Assembly (NCBI GenBank): GCA_009777535.1
Contig: WRLP01000010.1
Location: 1-64,000 of the forward strand
Direction of reading: 5' to 3'
Length of the DNA: 64,000 bases
From: Treponema sp.
GTDB taxonomy: Bacteria > Spirochaetota > Spirochaetia > Treponematales > Breznakiellaceae
The notes under the pieces are model-generated. The model ran no database searches, had not been told where the DNA came from, and saw only the letters and a list, made by a program, of their open reading frames with translations. The translations under genes and the position numbers were made by a program. This document shows, piece after piece, positions 8,435-17,468 of this stretch (within the stretch, counting starts at the first letter, position 1; each line of letters starts with the position of its first letter).

Positions 8435-9127
8435 ATGTCGATTGCGGAAAATATTTTTGATATAGAGGAGAGAATACAAAGGGCCTGCGGCAGGGCTGGA
8501 AGGAAAAGAGACGGGATTACCTTAATGGCTGTCTCGAAATTTCAGCCCATAAACATGGTAGAAGAAGCCTGGCAGGCGGGGATTCGCTATTTCGGAGAAA
8601 GCAGGGTACAGGAAGGGATTGATAAATTCGGGCGCTTCAGGGTGGAACATCCCGAAGCCGTCCTGCACCTTATAGGATCCCTTCAACGGAACAAGGCGAA
8701 AAAGGCTGCCCTTTTTTTTGACTGCATTCAGTCTGTAGACAGGGAAGAGTTGATCGTGGAACTTGGAAAAAGCGGGGTCAGGGAAAAGCCCCTGCCTGTA
8801 TTGCTGGAGCTGCATACCGGGGAAGAGTCCAAGAGCGGGTTTTCCGGTTTAGACAGCCTTTTCAGGGCTGCCGAACTGGTGTTAGAATCAACAGTCCTGT
8901 GTCCGCAGGGCCTTATGACCATGGCGCCTTTTACCGGGGACAGGGACGCGATTCGCGCATCTTTCAGGATGCTGGCAGGGGCAGGGGCAGAGCTGGGAAG
9001 GCGCTTCCCGCCCGCCGAAAACTGGGCGTGCCTTTCGATGGGAATGACAAATGATTTTGAAATTGCCATTGAAGAAGGAGCCACTCTTCTGCGGATTGGC
9101 AGCGCCATTTTTGGCGAAAGGGTTTAG
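8435..9127 (+). CDS. yggS: YggS/PLPBP family pyridoxal-phosphate homeostasis protein
   Basis: 230 aa. The family PLP lysine is in LMAVSKFQP (residue about 34), followed by [30 protein letters not shown] and the C-terminal [18 protein letters not shown] phosphate-binding segment, all in family order. These single-domain TIM-barrel proteins bind PLP and affect amino-acid and vitamin B6 balance without known catalysis. Length matches the family. It begins two bases after the rsmA stop. The PLP-ring stacking and phosphate-site residues appear intact. Confidence 0.92.
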   Translation: MSIAENIFDIEERIQRACGRAGRKRDGITLMAVSKFQPINMVEEAWQAGIRYFGESRVQEGIDKFGRFRVEHPEAVLHLIGSLQRNKAKKAALFFDCIQSVDREELIVELGKSGVREKPLPVLLELHTGEESKSGFSGLDSLFRAAELVLESTVLCPQGLMTMAPFTGDRDAIRASFRMLAGAGAELGRRFPPAENWACLSMGMTNDFEIAIEEGATLLRIGSAIFGERV

Positions 9128-9132
9128 AAAGA

Positions 9133-9705
9133 ATGATGAAAAAATATCTTACAGTTATATTTTTATCAATTTTCTTGTTGATGCCTGTCTTTAAGGCATC
9201 AGCCCAGGCCAATGCTCCGATAGCCCTGTTTACATTCGATCTTACAAACTTTCCGCAATGGGCAAAAGATATGCGCCGCTGGGAGATAATCGCGTTTGGC
9301 GCCTTCCCTTTTGCCATGTTTTTTTCCACTTTTGCCATGGACACCTACCGCTGGAATGCCGAAACCAATATGGACTGGGGTTCTGATGCCCGCCGTTATG
9401 CGCCATGGCCGCTTAAGGCCGCCGGTGCAATTGAGATGACCAGCAAAGAGCGTGAGATAACGCTTATATCCGCCGCCAGTTTATCCGCCGTAATAGCTGT
9501 TGCCGATCTTATAATAATACAGATTAAGAGACACAACGAACGCCGTCGTATCGAAAACATTCCCGGCGGCACTGCCATCATCATAAGAACGCCCTATCCG
9601 GAAATTGAGCAGGGCGGCGAATTTGAAACAGGCCGTGAAATTGTCCCTGACGGCGCAGATACTGATGAAGTATCGAACGGAGCCGTTGATTTTTCCGGAC
9701 CCTGA
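9133..9705 (+). CDS. Conserved-type membrane protein of unknown function
   Basis: 190 aa, not recognised. It has an N-terminal signal peptide ending around ASAQA, then a possible membrane segment (IIAFGAFPFAMFFSTFAM, about 52-70), a tryptophan/arginine-rich stretch (TYRWNAETNMDWGSDARRY), and a clear second helix (LISAASLSAVIAVADLIIIQI). A basic tail KRHNERRR and an acidic C-terminus follow. Two adjacent ATGs (9133, 9136) are possible starts. Its stop overlaps the rluD start (TGATG), so translational coupling is likely. No function is proposed. Confidence 0.65.
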   Translation: MMKKYLTVIFLSIFLLMPVFKASAQANAPIALFTFDLTNFPQWAKDMRRWEIIAFGAFPFAMFFSTFAMDTYRWNAETNMDWGSDARRYAPWPLKAAGAIEMTSKEREITLISAASLSAVIAVADLIIIQIKRHNERRRIENIPGGTAIIIRTPYPEIEQGGEFETGREIVPDGADTDEVSNGAVDFSGP

Positions 9706-10658
9706 TGCCTGTTTTTTCGCGTACCATCAGGGAACAGGTGCCCCAGGGGCTGCGGCTGGATCGCTATGTTTGTGAGTTTTTATCGCTCCTTTCCCGCTCC
9801 CAAATCAAGGCCAGATCCCTGGAAGCGAAAGTTAACGGAAAAAATGTTAAGTTATCGCGCCATGTTAAACACGGGGATTTTCTGGAGCTGTCCTGGCTTG
9901 ATGCCCCGCCTGTTCAGATAATCCCCCAGGATATCCCCCTTGATATTGTATTCGAGAATGAAAGGGTGGTTGTGATAAACAAGAGCCAGGGAATGGTGGT
10001 TCATCCCGGCGCCGGCAACCGGCAGGGCACTTTGGCAAATGCCCTGTACTATAGAAGAATTAAAAAGCACGGAGAAGATTGTGCTGCCGGACTGCGCCCC
10101 GGCATTGTGCACCGCCTTGACAAGGAAACATCGGGCGTTATCATTGCAGCCTATGATGACGAAGCCCTTGTCTTTCTGGCAAATCAATTCAAGGCAAGAA
10201 AAACAATAAAAACCTACATCGCAATTATACAGGGCACTCCCAAAGAGCCGAAAGGCCGCATCGAAACTTTTGTCGCAAGGGATACCAGGGATCGCAAACG
10301 CTTTACAGTTTCGCCGCATGGAAGAAGCGCGCTCACCTTTTACAAAGTTATCAAAAGCTGGGGCAGCCATTCGCTGGTTCTGCTTCGCCCAAAAACCGGG
10401 CGCACCCATCAGCTGCGCGTGCACATGCGCTTTCTTGGATATCCCATTCTGGGCGATAGTGTCTACGGTTTTAATGACCGGCATTTCCCCGATGCCGCCC
10501 TTATGCTTCATTCAAAAAGCCTGGCTGTAACCCTGCCGGGCGAACAGCAAGCGCGTGTTTTTAAGTCGCCCATGCCGGAGCGTTTTGCCTGTATTATCGA
10601 AAAATTAAACGGCGGACTGTTTTCGCATGTTGCCGGAGAAAGGGGCGGACATGAGTGA
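9705..10658 (+). CDS. rluD: RluD-type 23S rRNA pseudouridine synthase
   Basis: 317 aa. An N-terminal S4 RNA-binding domain (LRLDRYVCEFL...SRSQIKA, about 15-75) is followed by the RluA-type catalytic domain. The catalytic Asp is in GIVHRLDKETSGV (about residue 143), with later motifs KTYIAIIQG, RPKTGRTHQLRVHM and GYPILGDSVYG. The S4 plus RluA architecture and length match RluD, which modifies helix 69 of 23S rRNA. Its start overlaps the upstream stop by one base and its stop overlaps the next synthase start by 8 bp. Confidence 0.9.
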   Translation: MPVFSRTIREQVPQGLRLDRYVCEFLSLLSRSQIKARSLEAKVNGKNVKLSRHVKHGDFLELSWLDAPPVQIIPQDIPLDIVFENERVVVINKSQGMVVHPGAGNRQGTLANALYYRRIKKHGEDCAAGLRPGIVHRLDKETSGVIIAAYDDEALVFLANQFKARKTIKTYIAIIQGTPKEPKGRIETFVARDTRDRKRFTVSPHGRSALTFYKVIKSWGSHSLVLLRPKTGRTHQLRVHMRFLGYPILGDSVYGFNDRHFPDAALMLHSKSLAVTLPGEQQARVFKSPMPERFACIIEKLNGGLFSHVAGERGGHE

Positions 10659-11373
10659 AAATTCTGTACCCTATATCCTGGAAGAAACAAATGATTATGC
10701 CGTTCTTTTCAAACCGCCCCGTATGCACAGCGTTCCGTTAAAACAAAAACAGGGTGGTACCCTGCTGGAATGGTACGCCGCGATTTTCCCACCGGTATCT
10801 GACGGCGGCGACCTTGTTCACCGCCTGGATTTTGAAACACAGGGGCTGCTGCTTTGCGCAAAAAACAGAAAAAGCCTGGAAATATTTCGGCTCCAGCAGG
10901 AAAGCGGAGATTTTGTAAAGGAGTACACCGCCCATTGCGCGAAAGCAGAAAATGTTCTCCCGGGGTTTCCGCCGCCCCCGGCCCTGGATCGCTTTCTACA
11001 GAACGAATGTTCACAAAGCGAGCCTTTTGTAATCGAGAGTTTTTTCCGCCCCTATGGCCCGGGCAGGAAGCAGGTAAGGCCGGTTACAGGCGAAAATTTT
11101 CGCGGATTAAAATATCGTGAATGCGATATTTACAGGACTAATATCGTAAATGCGATATTTTTAAATTCCTTCAAAATCAGGCTTGAACGCGGATTCCGCC
11201 ACCAGATACGCTGCCATCTTTCCTGGATTGGTTATCCCATTCACAATGATCCCTTGTATGGAGTTGCGCCTGTCTCCACGGAGGGTAATTTTCTTGCCCT
11301 GTCATGCAATGCTCTTTTTTTTGGCGATCCATCAAGCGGTCTGCGGCTGGAATATCGTATTGAAAAACCGTAG
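10651..11373 (+). CDS. RluA family pseudouridine synthase without S4 domain
   Basis: 240 aa from ATG 10651, preceded by GGAGAAAGGGG. There is no S4 domain. Catalytic motif DLVHRLDFETQGLLLC contains the conserved Asp; GFRHQIRCHLSWIGYPIHNDPLYG matches the family's C-terminal motif. The target uridine is unknown. A short direct repeat near 11110-11155 (ATATCGTGAATGCGATATTT-like) encodes ECDIYRTNIVNAIFLN and may be a small insertion. The gene directly follows, and overlaps, rluD, so two paralogous synthases are coexpressed. Confidence 0.88.
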   Translation: MSENSVPYILEETNDYAVLFKPPRMHSVPLKQKQGGTLLEWYAAIFPPVSDGGDLVHRLDFETQGLLLCAKNRKSLEIFRLQQESGDFVKEYTAHCAKAENVLPGFPPPPALDRFLQNECSQSEPFVIESFFRPYGPGRKQVRPVTGENFRGLKYRECDIYRTNIVNAIFLNSFKIRLERGFRHQIRCHLSWIGYPIHNDPLYGVAPVSTEGNFLALSCNALFFGDPSSGLRLEYRIEKP

Positions 11374-11394
11374 TTTTCAGGGTAACAATTAATC

Positions 11395-12876
11395 ATGGGG
11401 ATTGAAAAAAACTTAAAGCCAGGCTCTTCTGTGTATTTTATTGGAATTAAGGGAACCGGCGTATGTGCCCTTGCGGAGCTGATGCACAATGCCGGAATGA
11501 TTGTAAGTGGGTCTGATACTGAAGAAGTTTTTTATACCGATGCAATTCTTAAAGAACTTGATATTCCGTATTACGAAAATTTTAACAGCTCCCATATAAA
11601 AGATGATTTTGATTTGGTTGTCCACTCCGCCGCCTACAGCGCCGAAACGAATCCCGAGCTGGCGGAGGCGCTGAAACGCAATCTTACTGTATTGAAATAC
11701 CCCGATGCCCTTGGAATGTGGTCCAAAGGTTTCGACTCAGCCGGAATTGCCGGCGTTCACGGTAAAACCACCACCACAGCGATTGCCGGTGCGCTGATGC
11801 GGGCGGCGGGAATTCCCGCCCAGATATTGGCCGGCAGCGCTGTGGCGGATTTTAACGGACGCTCGACCCTGACCCTGGGGAAAAAATACTTCATCGCCGA
11901 AACCTGTGAATACCGCCGTCATTTTATGAAGTTTCACCCAATGCGGATAATACTTACTTCCGTGGAAAGCGATCATCAGGATTTTTTCCCCGACTATGAA
12001 TCGATCCGCGATGCATTCGCTGACTACTGCCGCCTGCTTCCTGTCGGGGGAGAACTTATCTATTGCGCCGATAATCGGGGAGCCTGTGAAGTTGCACAAA
12101 TAATCGAAAAAGAAAACCGCGGCATAGTGTTAATTCCATACGGATTTACCGCCGAAGGTGATTTCAGGATTAATTCTTACCATGTAGAAAACGGCAGGGC
12201 AATTTTCAGCATCGAAGGTTTCCCCGGAGAATTTAAAATGCAGATACCGGGCCGGCACCTGGCTCTGAATGCGGCGGCGGCGCTGGCTCTTGCTTCCGCG
12301 CTGGTAAAAAAAGAATTCGGTAATTCCAATGCTGATAAAGAAGCAGGCGGCTGGACTGTGGAAAAAATACAATCCGCAAAAAAAGCCCTGAAAGATTTCA
12401 GGGGTTCCAAGCGCCGCTGCGAAATAGTCGGTGAGGCCGGCGGAATTTTATTTATGGACGACTATGGCCACCACCCAACTGCAATTAAAACAACGCTTGC
12501 GGGTATCAAAAGTTTTTATCCGTCGCGCCGGCTTGTGGTAAGTTTCATGTCGCATACCTATACCAGAACCGCCGCCCTTCTGGACGATTTTGCCGGCGCC
12601 TTTGGTGATGCCGATTGTCTTTTCCTTCATAAAATATATTCCTCGGCAAGGGAAAATTATTCCGGCGGCATAACAGGAAAAACCCTGTATGAAAAAATTG
12701 CCGCACTTTGGGGAGCACAGAAAAGTGATGTTATCCGCTATGAGGAAGAGCCGCTTGACGCTTTTATGGCGCTGACAGAAATTCTGCGCCCGGGAGATAT
12801 TTTTATAACTGTGGGTGCGGGAAACAACTGGCCCCTGGCAGAAAAACTTTACCGTTACTACGGAGGAGCTTTATGA
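11395..12876 (+). CDS. murC: UDP-N-acetylmuramate--L-alanine ligase
   Basis: 493 aa. N-terminal Rossmann domain with IGIKGTGVCALAELM (nucleotide-sugar site), P-loop GVHGKTTTT (about 122-130), central ATPase elements AETCEYRRHF and VESDHQDFFP, and a C-terminal domain with DYGHHPTAIKTTL (about 360), typical of MurC/Mpl. The enzyme adds L-alanine to UDP-MurNAc in cytoplasmic peptidoglycan synthesis. Mpl, the recycling ligase, is the main alternative; the order of motifs and the genomic setting do not exclude it. It overlaps yicC by 4 bp (ATGA). Confidence 0.85.
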   Translation: MGIEKNLKPGSSVYFIGIKGTGVCALAELMHNAGMIVSGSDTEEVFYTDAILKELDIPYYENFNSSHIKDDFDLVVHSAAYSAETNPELAEALKRNLTVLKYPDALGMWSKGFDSAGIAGVHGKTTTTAIAGALMRAAGIPAQILAGSAVADFNGRSTLTLGKKYFIAETCEYRRHFMKFHPMRIILTSVESDHQDFFPDYESIRDAFADYCRLLPVGGELIYCADNRGACEVAQIIEKENRGIVLIPYGFTAEGDFRINSYHVENGRAIFSIEGFPGEFKMQIPGRHLALNAAAALALASALVKKEFGNSNADKEAGGWTVEKIQSAKKALKDFRGSKRRCEIVGEAGGILFMDDYGHHPTAIKTTLAGIKSFYPSRRLVVSFMSHTYTRTAALLDDFAGAFGDADCLFLHKIYSSARENYSGGITGKTLYEKIAALWGAQKSDVIRYEEEPLDAFMALTEILRPGDIFITVGAGNNWPLAEKLYRYYGGAL

Positions 12877-13739
12877 TAAGCATGACAGGTTTCGCATACC
12901 GCGAAATGGCAGGTGAATCAATTTCCGTAACAGTGGAAATAAAAGGCTATAACAACCGTTTTCTTGATGTTTATGTGAATATGCCGCCCTGGCTTGTCTG
13001 CCTGGAGCCGGTGGTAAAAGAACTAATCACATCTTTATGCGGCAGGGGCAAGGTCGAGATTTTTATCCGTGTGCGCGAGCACAATGCGCCATTGAACGTA
13101 TCTGTAAATACAACTGCCGCAAAAGCCTATTACCAGGCGATTAACACCCTTGCCGCAGAACTTGGTACCGGTGAAAACCCCGGTCTTGCAGTATTGCTGG
13201 GAATGGAAGGCGTGCTGGAAATTGAAAAAAACCGGGACGAAGAACGTTATTGGCAGGCAATTGAGCCTGTCTTAAAAGAGGCGGCGCAGGCCTTTTGCGA
13301 TGAACGCCGCAGGGAAGGGAAGCATACAGAGGAAGATATCTTAAAATCCATAGAAAAGATTGAAAATTCCCTGAAAGCAATAATATCTTTCGTACCGGAG
13401 CTTGAAGCCTCCGTAAAGGAAAATATCAGATCACGTTTTGCCGAATGTCTTGGAAACCAGATTGATGAAAACCGCATACTTGCCGAAACCGCCGCGCTGC
13501 TCGTTAAGTACACAATTTCCGAAGAGGTATCCCGGCTTTCATCCCATCTTGCCGAGTTTAGGGCGGAGACGCAAAGAAATCAGCAGCCCGGAAAAAAACT
13601 TGATTTTCTCTGCCAGGAAATTAACAGGGAAATAAATACAATTGGTTCAAAGAGCGTTATCTTCGATGTGAGTACCGAGGTAGTAAAAATGAAAGAAGCG
13701 CTGGAGAATGTCAGGGAACAGTTGAGAAATGTGGAGTAG
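12873..13739 (+). CDS. yicC: YicC/YloC family endoribonuclease
   Basis: 288 aa. The start MISMTGFAYRE matches the MxSMTGF family signature, followed by SVTVEIKGYNNRFLDV near residues 20-37 and the C-terminal block GKKLDFLCQEINREINTIGSK (positions about 243-265), both diagnostic. Family members form hexameric RNases linked to stress and small RNA turnover. It overlaps murC by 4 bp and precedes the kinase gene by 3 bp, as a translationally coupled operon member. Length is normal. Confidence 0.93.
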   Translation: MISMTGFAYREMAGESISVTVEIKGYNNRFLDVYVNMPPWLVCLEPVVKELITSLCGRGKVEIFIRVREHNAPLNVSVNTTAAKAYYQAINTLAAELGTGENPGLAVLLGMEGVLEIEKNRDEERYWQAIEPVLKEAAQAFCDERRREGKHTEEDILKSIEKIENSLKAIISFVPELEASVKENIRSRFAECLGNQIDENRILAETAALLVKYTISEEVSRLSSHLAEFRAETQRNQQPGKKLDFLCQEINREINTIGSKSVIFDVSTEVVKMKEALENVREQLRNVE

Positions 13740-13742
13740 GGA

Positions 13743-14276
13743 ATGAATAAAATCAAAATAGCCGTTTCGGGCAGGAGCGGCTGCGGAAACACGACGATCA
13801 GCAAATTAGCGGCTGAAAACCTCGGCCTTGATTTCATCAACTTTACTTTTCGCTCACTGGCTGCGGAGCGCGATGTTGATCTGAAAAAAATAATGGAGCT
13901 TGCGGCGCAAGATGACTCATGGGACAGGGAAGTTGATACCCGTCAGGTTAAACTTGCAAGAGAGAGTAAGGGCTGCGTGCTCGGTTCCCGCCTTGCCGTT
14001 TGGATGCTGAAGGAAGCGGATCTAAAAGTTTACCTGAAGGCAAAACCGGAAGTAAGGGCAATGCGGATATTTAACAGGGAGGGCGGAAACCTTGATGAAA
14101 TTGCGGCCTTTACTGCGGAACGAGACAAGCAGGATCACGGGCGTTACCTTCGTATTTATAATATAGATACCGATAATTTTGATTTTGTAGACATGATAAT
14201 CGACACCGACAATCTGACACCCGCGGAAATAGCCGGCGCAATAGCAAAAAAGGCACAGGAGATAAAATGCATATAA
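13743..14276 (+). CDS. Cytidylate kinase-like protein (type 2) with altered P-loop
   Basis: 177 aa. The N-terminus IKIAVSGRSGCGNTTISK aligns with the P-loop of short (archaeal/spirochaete-type) CMP kinases, but the usual Lys of GxxGxGK[ST] is Asn. LGSRLAVWML and ADLKVYLKAKPEVRAMRI match the NMP-kinase core, followed by the lid-like ERDKQDHGRYLRIYNID. Family members phosphorylate CMP/dCMP. Because the invariant lysine is missing, catalysis may use another residue or be lost; a spirochaete-specific variant is possible. It follows yicC by 3 bp and overlaps the next gene. Confidence 0.75.
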   Translation: MNKIKIAVSGRSGCGNTTISKLAAENLGLDFINFTFRSLAAERDVDLKKIMELAAQDDSWDREVDTRQVKLARESKGCVLGSRLAVWMLKEADLKVYLKAKPEVRAMRIFNREGGNLDEIAAFTAERDKQDHGRYLRIYNIDTDNFDFVDMIIDTDNLTPAEIAGAIAKKAQEIKCI

Positions 14277-15184
14277 TCAAAATGAAAAAAAACTTTCCCC
14301 TGCTGTTTCTCGCACTTTTTCTCTCGTGCAAGACTGCGCCGCCTGTCCCTGATGCAGATGCGGCAAGTTATATCCCTCTTGAGGGCGGGGCTCTTGCCTA
14401 TATCTTTGCCGATGTAAAAAACGCCAGGCCCATTCTGGAGCTATTGCCCATTGCTGAAATGCAGAACAAGCAGACAAGGCAAATTCTTGATAAGACCCAA
14501 ACAGCGGTGGCCGCCTTTTACCCTCCGGAAAGCGGGCGGCGCTTTCAACTGGCTGCACAGGGGAATTATCCGGGTTTCAGGGCAGGTCTTGCTTTTGGTA
14601 TGAGCAAATACTGGAAAAAGTGCCGCTCCGATGCGGGCTATTCTTTCTGGTATTCGGCTGCGCACAAACTTTCGATTCTGCTTAATTCAAAACAGGCTTT
14701 TGTTACAGCCTGGGTAGATGATACAGGCGGCGACCCTGCGGCGCCGGCACCCGGGATTGAGGCGCCACAAGGGCTTGCTGAATTCAGAAATGGTGCGGTT
14801 CTTTCCTGCTGGCTTGAAAAGCCCGGCGCCAGAATCAACTTTGCCCTTGAAGAAATGGGAATTCCGGTGCAGCTTCCGGCGCAGCATATTTTTATCAGCC
14901 TGTTTCCGGCGGAAGAGCAGAAATATGAGGCAATTATCAAGATACGGACGCCCAATGCAAATCAGGCAAGGTCCCTGGTAACAATTATTTCTCTGGCAAG
15001 GAGCTTTATCACGCCCGCAGCACCGGCGGAAGACGACCAGGAATCCGCAGATGTTTTCCCGGTGTTAATTTCCGTTCTTTTCTCCAATCCGCCGGCGCTT
15101 GACGGCCGGGATGTAAACATAAAAACCTCTGCTTTAACAGAAAAGGAAATATCTTTACTCTTTAATCTTTTTTCGATATACTGA
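14267..15184 (+). CDS. Lipoprotein of unknown function
   Basis: 305 aa. AGGAG six bases upstream supports ATG 14267; an internal ATG at 14282 is the alternative. After MKKNF and a hydrophobic run comes lipobox LFLSC, so SPII processing is expected. The mature part is alpha/beta with VKNARPILELLPIAEMQ and repeated Pro/Ala-rich linkers (GDPAAPAPGIEAPQG). No known domain was recognised. It overlaps the kinase gene by 10 bp and precedes fmdB by 27 bp. Confidence 0.7.
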   Translation: MHIIKMKKNFPLLFLALFLSCKTAPPVPDADAASYIPLEGGALAYIFADVKNARPILELLPIAEMQNKQTRQILDKTQTAVAAFYPPESGRRFQLAAQGNYPGFRAGLAFGMSKYWKKCRSDAGYSFWYSAAHKLSILLNSKQAFVTAWVDDTGGDPAAPAPGIEAPQGLAEFRNGAVLSCWLEKPGARINFALEEMGIPVQLPAQHIFISLFPAEEQKYEAIIKIRTPNANQARSLVTIISLARSFITPAAPAEDDQESADVFPVLISVLFSNPPALDGRDVNIKTSALTEKEISLLFNLFSIY

Positions 15185-15211
15185 TAATATTATACAAACA
15201 GGAAGTTTCTC

Positions 15212-15514
15212 ATGCCTACTTATGAATATGAATGTAAGAGTTGCAGCCATCACTTCGAGGCTTTTCAGGCTATCAGTGAAGATCCCCTTAAGACATGCCC
15301 CCAGTGCGGCATGGAAATTCGCAGGCTGATATTCGGCGGCACCGGCGTTATTTTTAAGGGTTCCGGCTTTTATACAACCGACAAGGGAAGATCGGCGGCA
15401 AAATCTTCCGGTGGGAAAGAAAAGGGCGGCGATTCAAAGGACAGCCCTCAGAAATGCCCTGCCGCGGACATTTGCGGCTCGAAGAAATGCGGCGCCGAAG
15501 CCAAGACAGCCTAA
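15212..15514 (+). CDS. FmdB family zinc-ribbon protein
   Basis: 100 aa. MPTYEYECKSCSHHFE and CPQCG give the CxxC-CxxC zinc ribbon of the FmdB/CxxC_CxxC_SSSS family, followed by RRLIFGGTGVIFKGSGFY, the usual continuation. The C-terminal tail is a flexible Gly/Ser/Lys-rich segment with two extra Cys pairs (KCPAADICGSKKCG), typical of variable family tails. AGGAAG lies upstream. Function in bacteria is unclear; regulatory roles were proposed in the family's naming. The next gene starts one base after its stop. Confidence 0.9.
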   Translation: MPTYEYECKSCSHHFEAFQAISEDPLKTCPQCGMEIRRLIFGGTGVIFKGSGFYTTDKGRSAAKSSGGKEKGGDSKDSPQKCPAADICGSKKCGAEAKTA

Positions 15515-15515
15515 T

Positions 15516-15836
15516 GTGAAAAAAAAGCCGCGTTTTTTCTGTGATAACTGCGGATCGGAAGTAGTTAAAAACGCGAAGGCATGTCCGCGCTGCGGCCGTT
15601 TTTTTTCTTCAGTGCGCTGTCCGTCCTGCGGTTTTTCAGGAGAAGACGATCTTTTTTTACGGGGCTGCCCTTCATGCGGTTATTCCGCGCCCCCGGGGAA
15701 AAAAGAAAGGGCGCCTTTTGGCAGAACACCCTTCGACAGGGCTGCCCCGCCGCCATTACCTGCCTGGAAATATATCGTTATAATCGCCGCTCTGTTTGTT
15801 GTCTTTGCGGCATTGGCCTTTCTAATTACCCGCTGA
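15516..15836 (+). CDS. Zinc-ribbon protein with C-terminal membrane anchor
   Basis: 106 aa from GTG 15516, directly after the fmdB stop; longer in-frame readings would run inside fmdB and are not supported. Three CxxC knuckles are visible: FFCDNCGSE, ACPRCGRFF and VRCPSCGFSG, then a fourth, GCPSCGYS. A Pro-rich linker leads to one helix (YIVIIAALFVVFAALAFLI) at the extreme C-terminus, suggesting tail anchoring with the ribbons in the cytoplasm. No enzyme motif. Coupled to fmdB. Confidence 0.75.
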   Translation: MKKKPRFFCDNCGSEVVKNAKACPRCGRFFSSVRCPSCGFSGEDDLFLRGCPSCGYSAPPGKKERAPFGRTPFDRAAPPPLPAWKYIVIIAALFVVFAALAFLITR

Positions 15837-15849
15837 GGTTTTTTATTTT

Positions 15850-16107
15850 ACCACGAACCTCACGATGCCGGGCGCACTACTCAGGCTGAAGCCTTCGTGC
15901 ATTTACTCATCTTTTTATCCTTACTGTGCGCCACGCCGTGTTAGGTTATCCATACACACGGTTTCACCGTGCATTAACTTGGCGCCAACACTAACTTGCT
16001 GTTAGAAAACTCATTTCTACCTTTAAATTTTATGAAATTAAGAAGAATCATATTGGTTTCTCGGTGATATCAAACTAATAGTTAGTGTCGTTCGTGAGGT
16101 TCGTGGT
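15850..16107. repeat. 258-bp inverted-repeat (MITE-like) element between convergent genes
   Basis: ACCACGAACCTCACGA at 15850-15865 is exactly complementary to 16092-16107, and similarity extends a few bases outside. Internal segments also pair (CACGGTTTCACCGTG near 15957). No ORF of note lies inside. It fills the intergenic space between the zinc-ribbon gene and trpR. Confidence 0.75.
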
Positions 16108-16131
16108 GAAATTCTTGTAATTATTTAGCCA

Positions 16132-16437
16132 TTACAAATCGCTAGAGTTTTTTCGCAGGGCCAGCATTTTGCGGAAGGCTGAGTCGGGTTTTCGCAGTTC
16201 ACGGGAGCCCCTGGTGATTTTGCATAGGGACAGCCCAAGCTGCTGGGCGATTTCGCGCTGCGGAATTTTCTGATCCAGCGCTTTGACCAGCGCCCACCTC
16301 GCGGCAATGTCAACGGTCTCTGCCGGCGTCAGCAGGCAGTGGAAGAAATCCTTCACAAGAACAGGGTCGCCGGCCTGTGTTATAACTTCCGCCAACTCTG
16401 CGAGATTCTTTTCAACTTCCGAATTGTTTTTCCGCAT
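16132..16437 (-). CDS. trpR: Trp repressor family transcriptional regulator
   Basis: 101 aa. LLTPAETVDIAARWALVKALDQ and IPQREIAQQLGLSLCKITRGSRELRK match TrpR/YerC helix-turn-helix proteins; the second segment is the DNA-binding region. Length agrees with TrpR (about 100 aa). E. coli TrpR binds L-tryptophan and represses trp genes; no trp gene is in this window, so the regulated set is unknown. It lies 7 bp downstream of amrS on the same strand. Confidence 0.85.
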   Translation of the reverse strand: MRKNNSEVEKNLAELAEVITQAGDPVLVKDFFHCLLTPAETVDIAARWALVKALDQKIPQREIAQQLGLSLCKITRGSRELRKPDSAFRKMLALRKNSSDL

Positions 16438-16444
16438 GATCCCA

Positions 16445-17467
16445 CTATATCATAACAGATGTTTTTTCGCCACATTTAATGCAGCTGTACATTTTCTCTT
16501 TTGTCTCCGGCTCCGCAAGCCCTGTTAGTTCAATGCTGTATCCCCTGCGCCGCACAAGAACCGTGCCGCAGTGAAGACAGGCGGTATTGTTTTTCTCTGC
16601 GGCGATATTGCCTGTATAAACAAAATGCAGTTTACTGCGTGCTTTTTCCGCGGCTTTTAGTAAAAACGCCGGATCTGTCGGCGGCGCATTCCAGCGATAA
16701 TCGGGGCGGTAAGCTGATAAATGCCACGGTATGTGTCCTTTACCGGAGGACTTACCAAGACAGCAGATAAAATCCGCACACATATCAAGTTCTTCATCTG
16801 AATCATTAAGGCCGCTTACAAGTAAGGTTGTTATTTCAACATGAACGTCCTTTGAAACAGCGAGCCTGATAAATTCCAGCACTGTTTCCAGGCCGCCGCC
16901 AAGAACTTCTGCGTAGGTTTGTGCGGAAAAACATTTTAGATCAATGTTAGCGGCGTCTGTAAGGGAAAGAATTTCCTTTGCGGCCGGAGAATTGATACAG
17001 CCATTGGTAACAAGAACATTGGCGATATTGCGTTCGCGGGCAAGCGTCATGCAGTCAAGCAGATACTCCGCGTGAACCAGCGGCTCCGAATAAGTGTAAG
17101 CTATGGATTGAATGTTCTGCCCGATGGCGGCGGAAACGATTTCCTGCGGCTTCATCTGCCTGCCCGGAATATCAGTGTTTTGTGAAATGCGCCAGTTCTG
17201 ACAAAAGGGGCAGTGCAGGTTACAGCCGGCGAAACCTACGGAAAGTATCTGTGAACCGGGCATGTAATGATACAGGGGTTTTTTTTCGATTGGATCGAGT
17301 GCAAGGCATGATACGAAGCCGTAAAACGGAATAATGCCCATGCCGTTTTTATTGCCCCTGACGGAGCATGAACCGAAACTGCCGTTTTTGATTTGGCAAT
17401 TGCGGGGACAGAGGCTGCAGCTAACAGCCTTGTCAGCGGACTCGGTAAAGTACCGTCCGCTGTTCAT
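16445..17467 (-). CDS. amrS: AmmeMemoRadiSam system radical SAM enzyme
   Basis: 340 aa. An N-terminal Cys cluster (CSLCPRNCQIKNGSFGSCSVR) precedes FAGCNLHCPFCQNWRIS, the CxxxCxxC [4Fe-4S]/SAM motif at about residue 85. AYTYSEPLVHAEYLLD and IDLKCFSAQTYAEVLGG are typical of AmrS. An unusual C-terminal extension carries two further Cys pairs (CLHCGTV and CIKCGEK), a probable zinc or iron site. The family usually accompanies AMMECR1 and MEMO domain genes; neither is in this window. Substrate unknown. One base separates its start from the upstream gene's stop. Confidence 0.88.
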   Translation of the reverse strand: MNSGRYFTESADKAVSCSLCPRNCQIKNGSFGSCSVRGNKNGMGIIPFYGFVSCLALDPIEKKPLYHYMPGSQILSVGFAGCNLHCPFCQNWRISQNTDIPGRQMKPQEIVSAAIGQNIQSIAYTYSEPLVHAEYLLDCMTLARERNIANVLVTNGCINSPAAKEILSLTDAANIDLKCFSAQTYAEVLGGGLETVLEFIRLAVSKDVHVEITTLLVSGLNDSDEELDMCADFICCLGKSSGKGHIPWHLSAYRPDYRWNAPPTDPAFLLKAAEKARSKLHFVYTGNIAAEKNNTACLHCGTVLVRRRGYSIELTGLAEPETKEKMYSCIKCGEKTSVMI

Positions 17468-17468
17468 T

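Noticed and set aside
15940..16020. GTTAGGT near CGTGTT resembling an integron attC core
   Set aside because: No matching RYYYAAC partner or integrase; the inverted-repeat element explains the sequence better.
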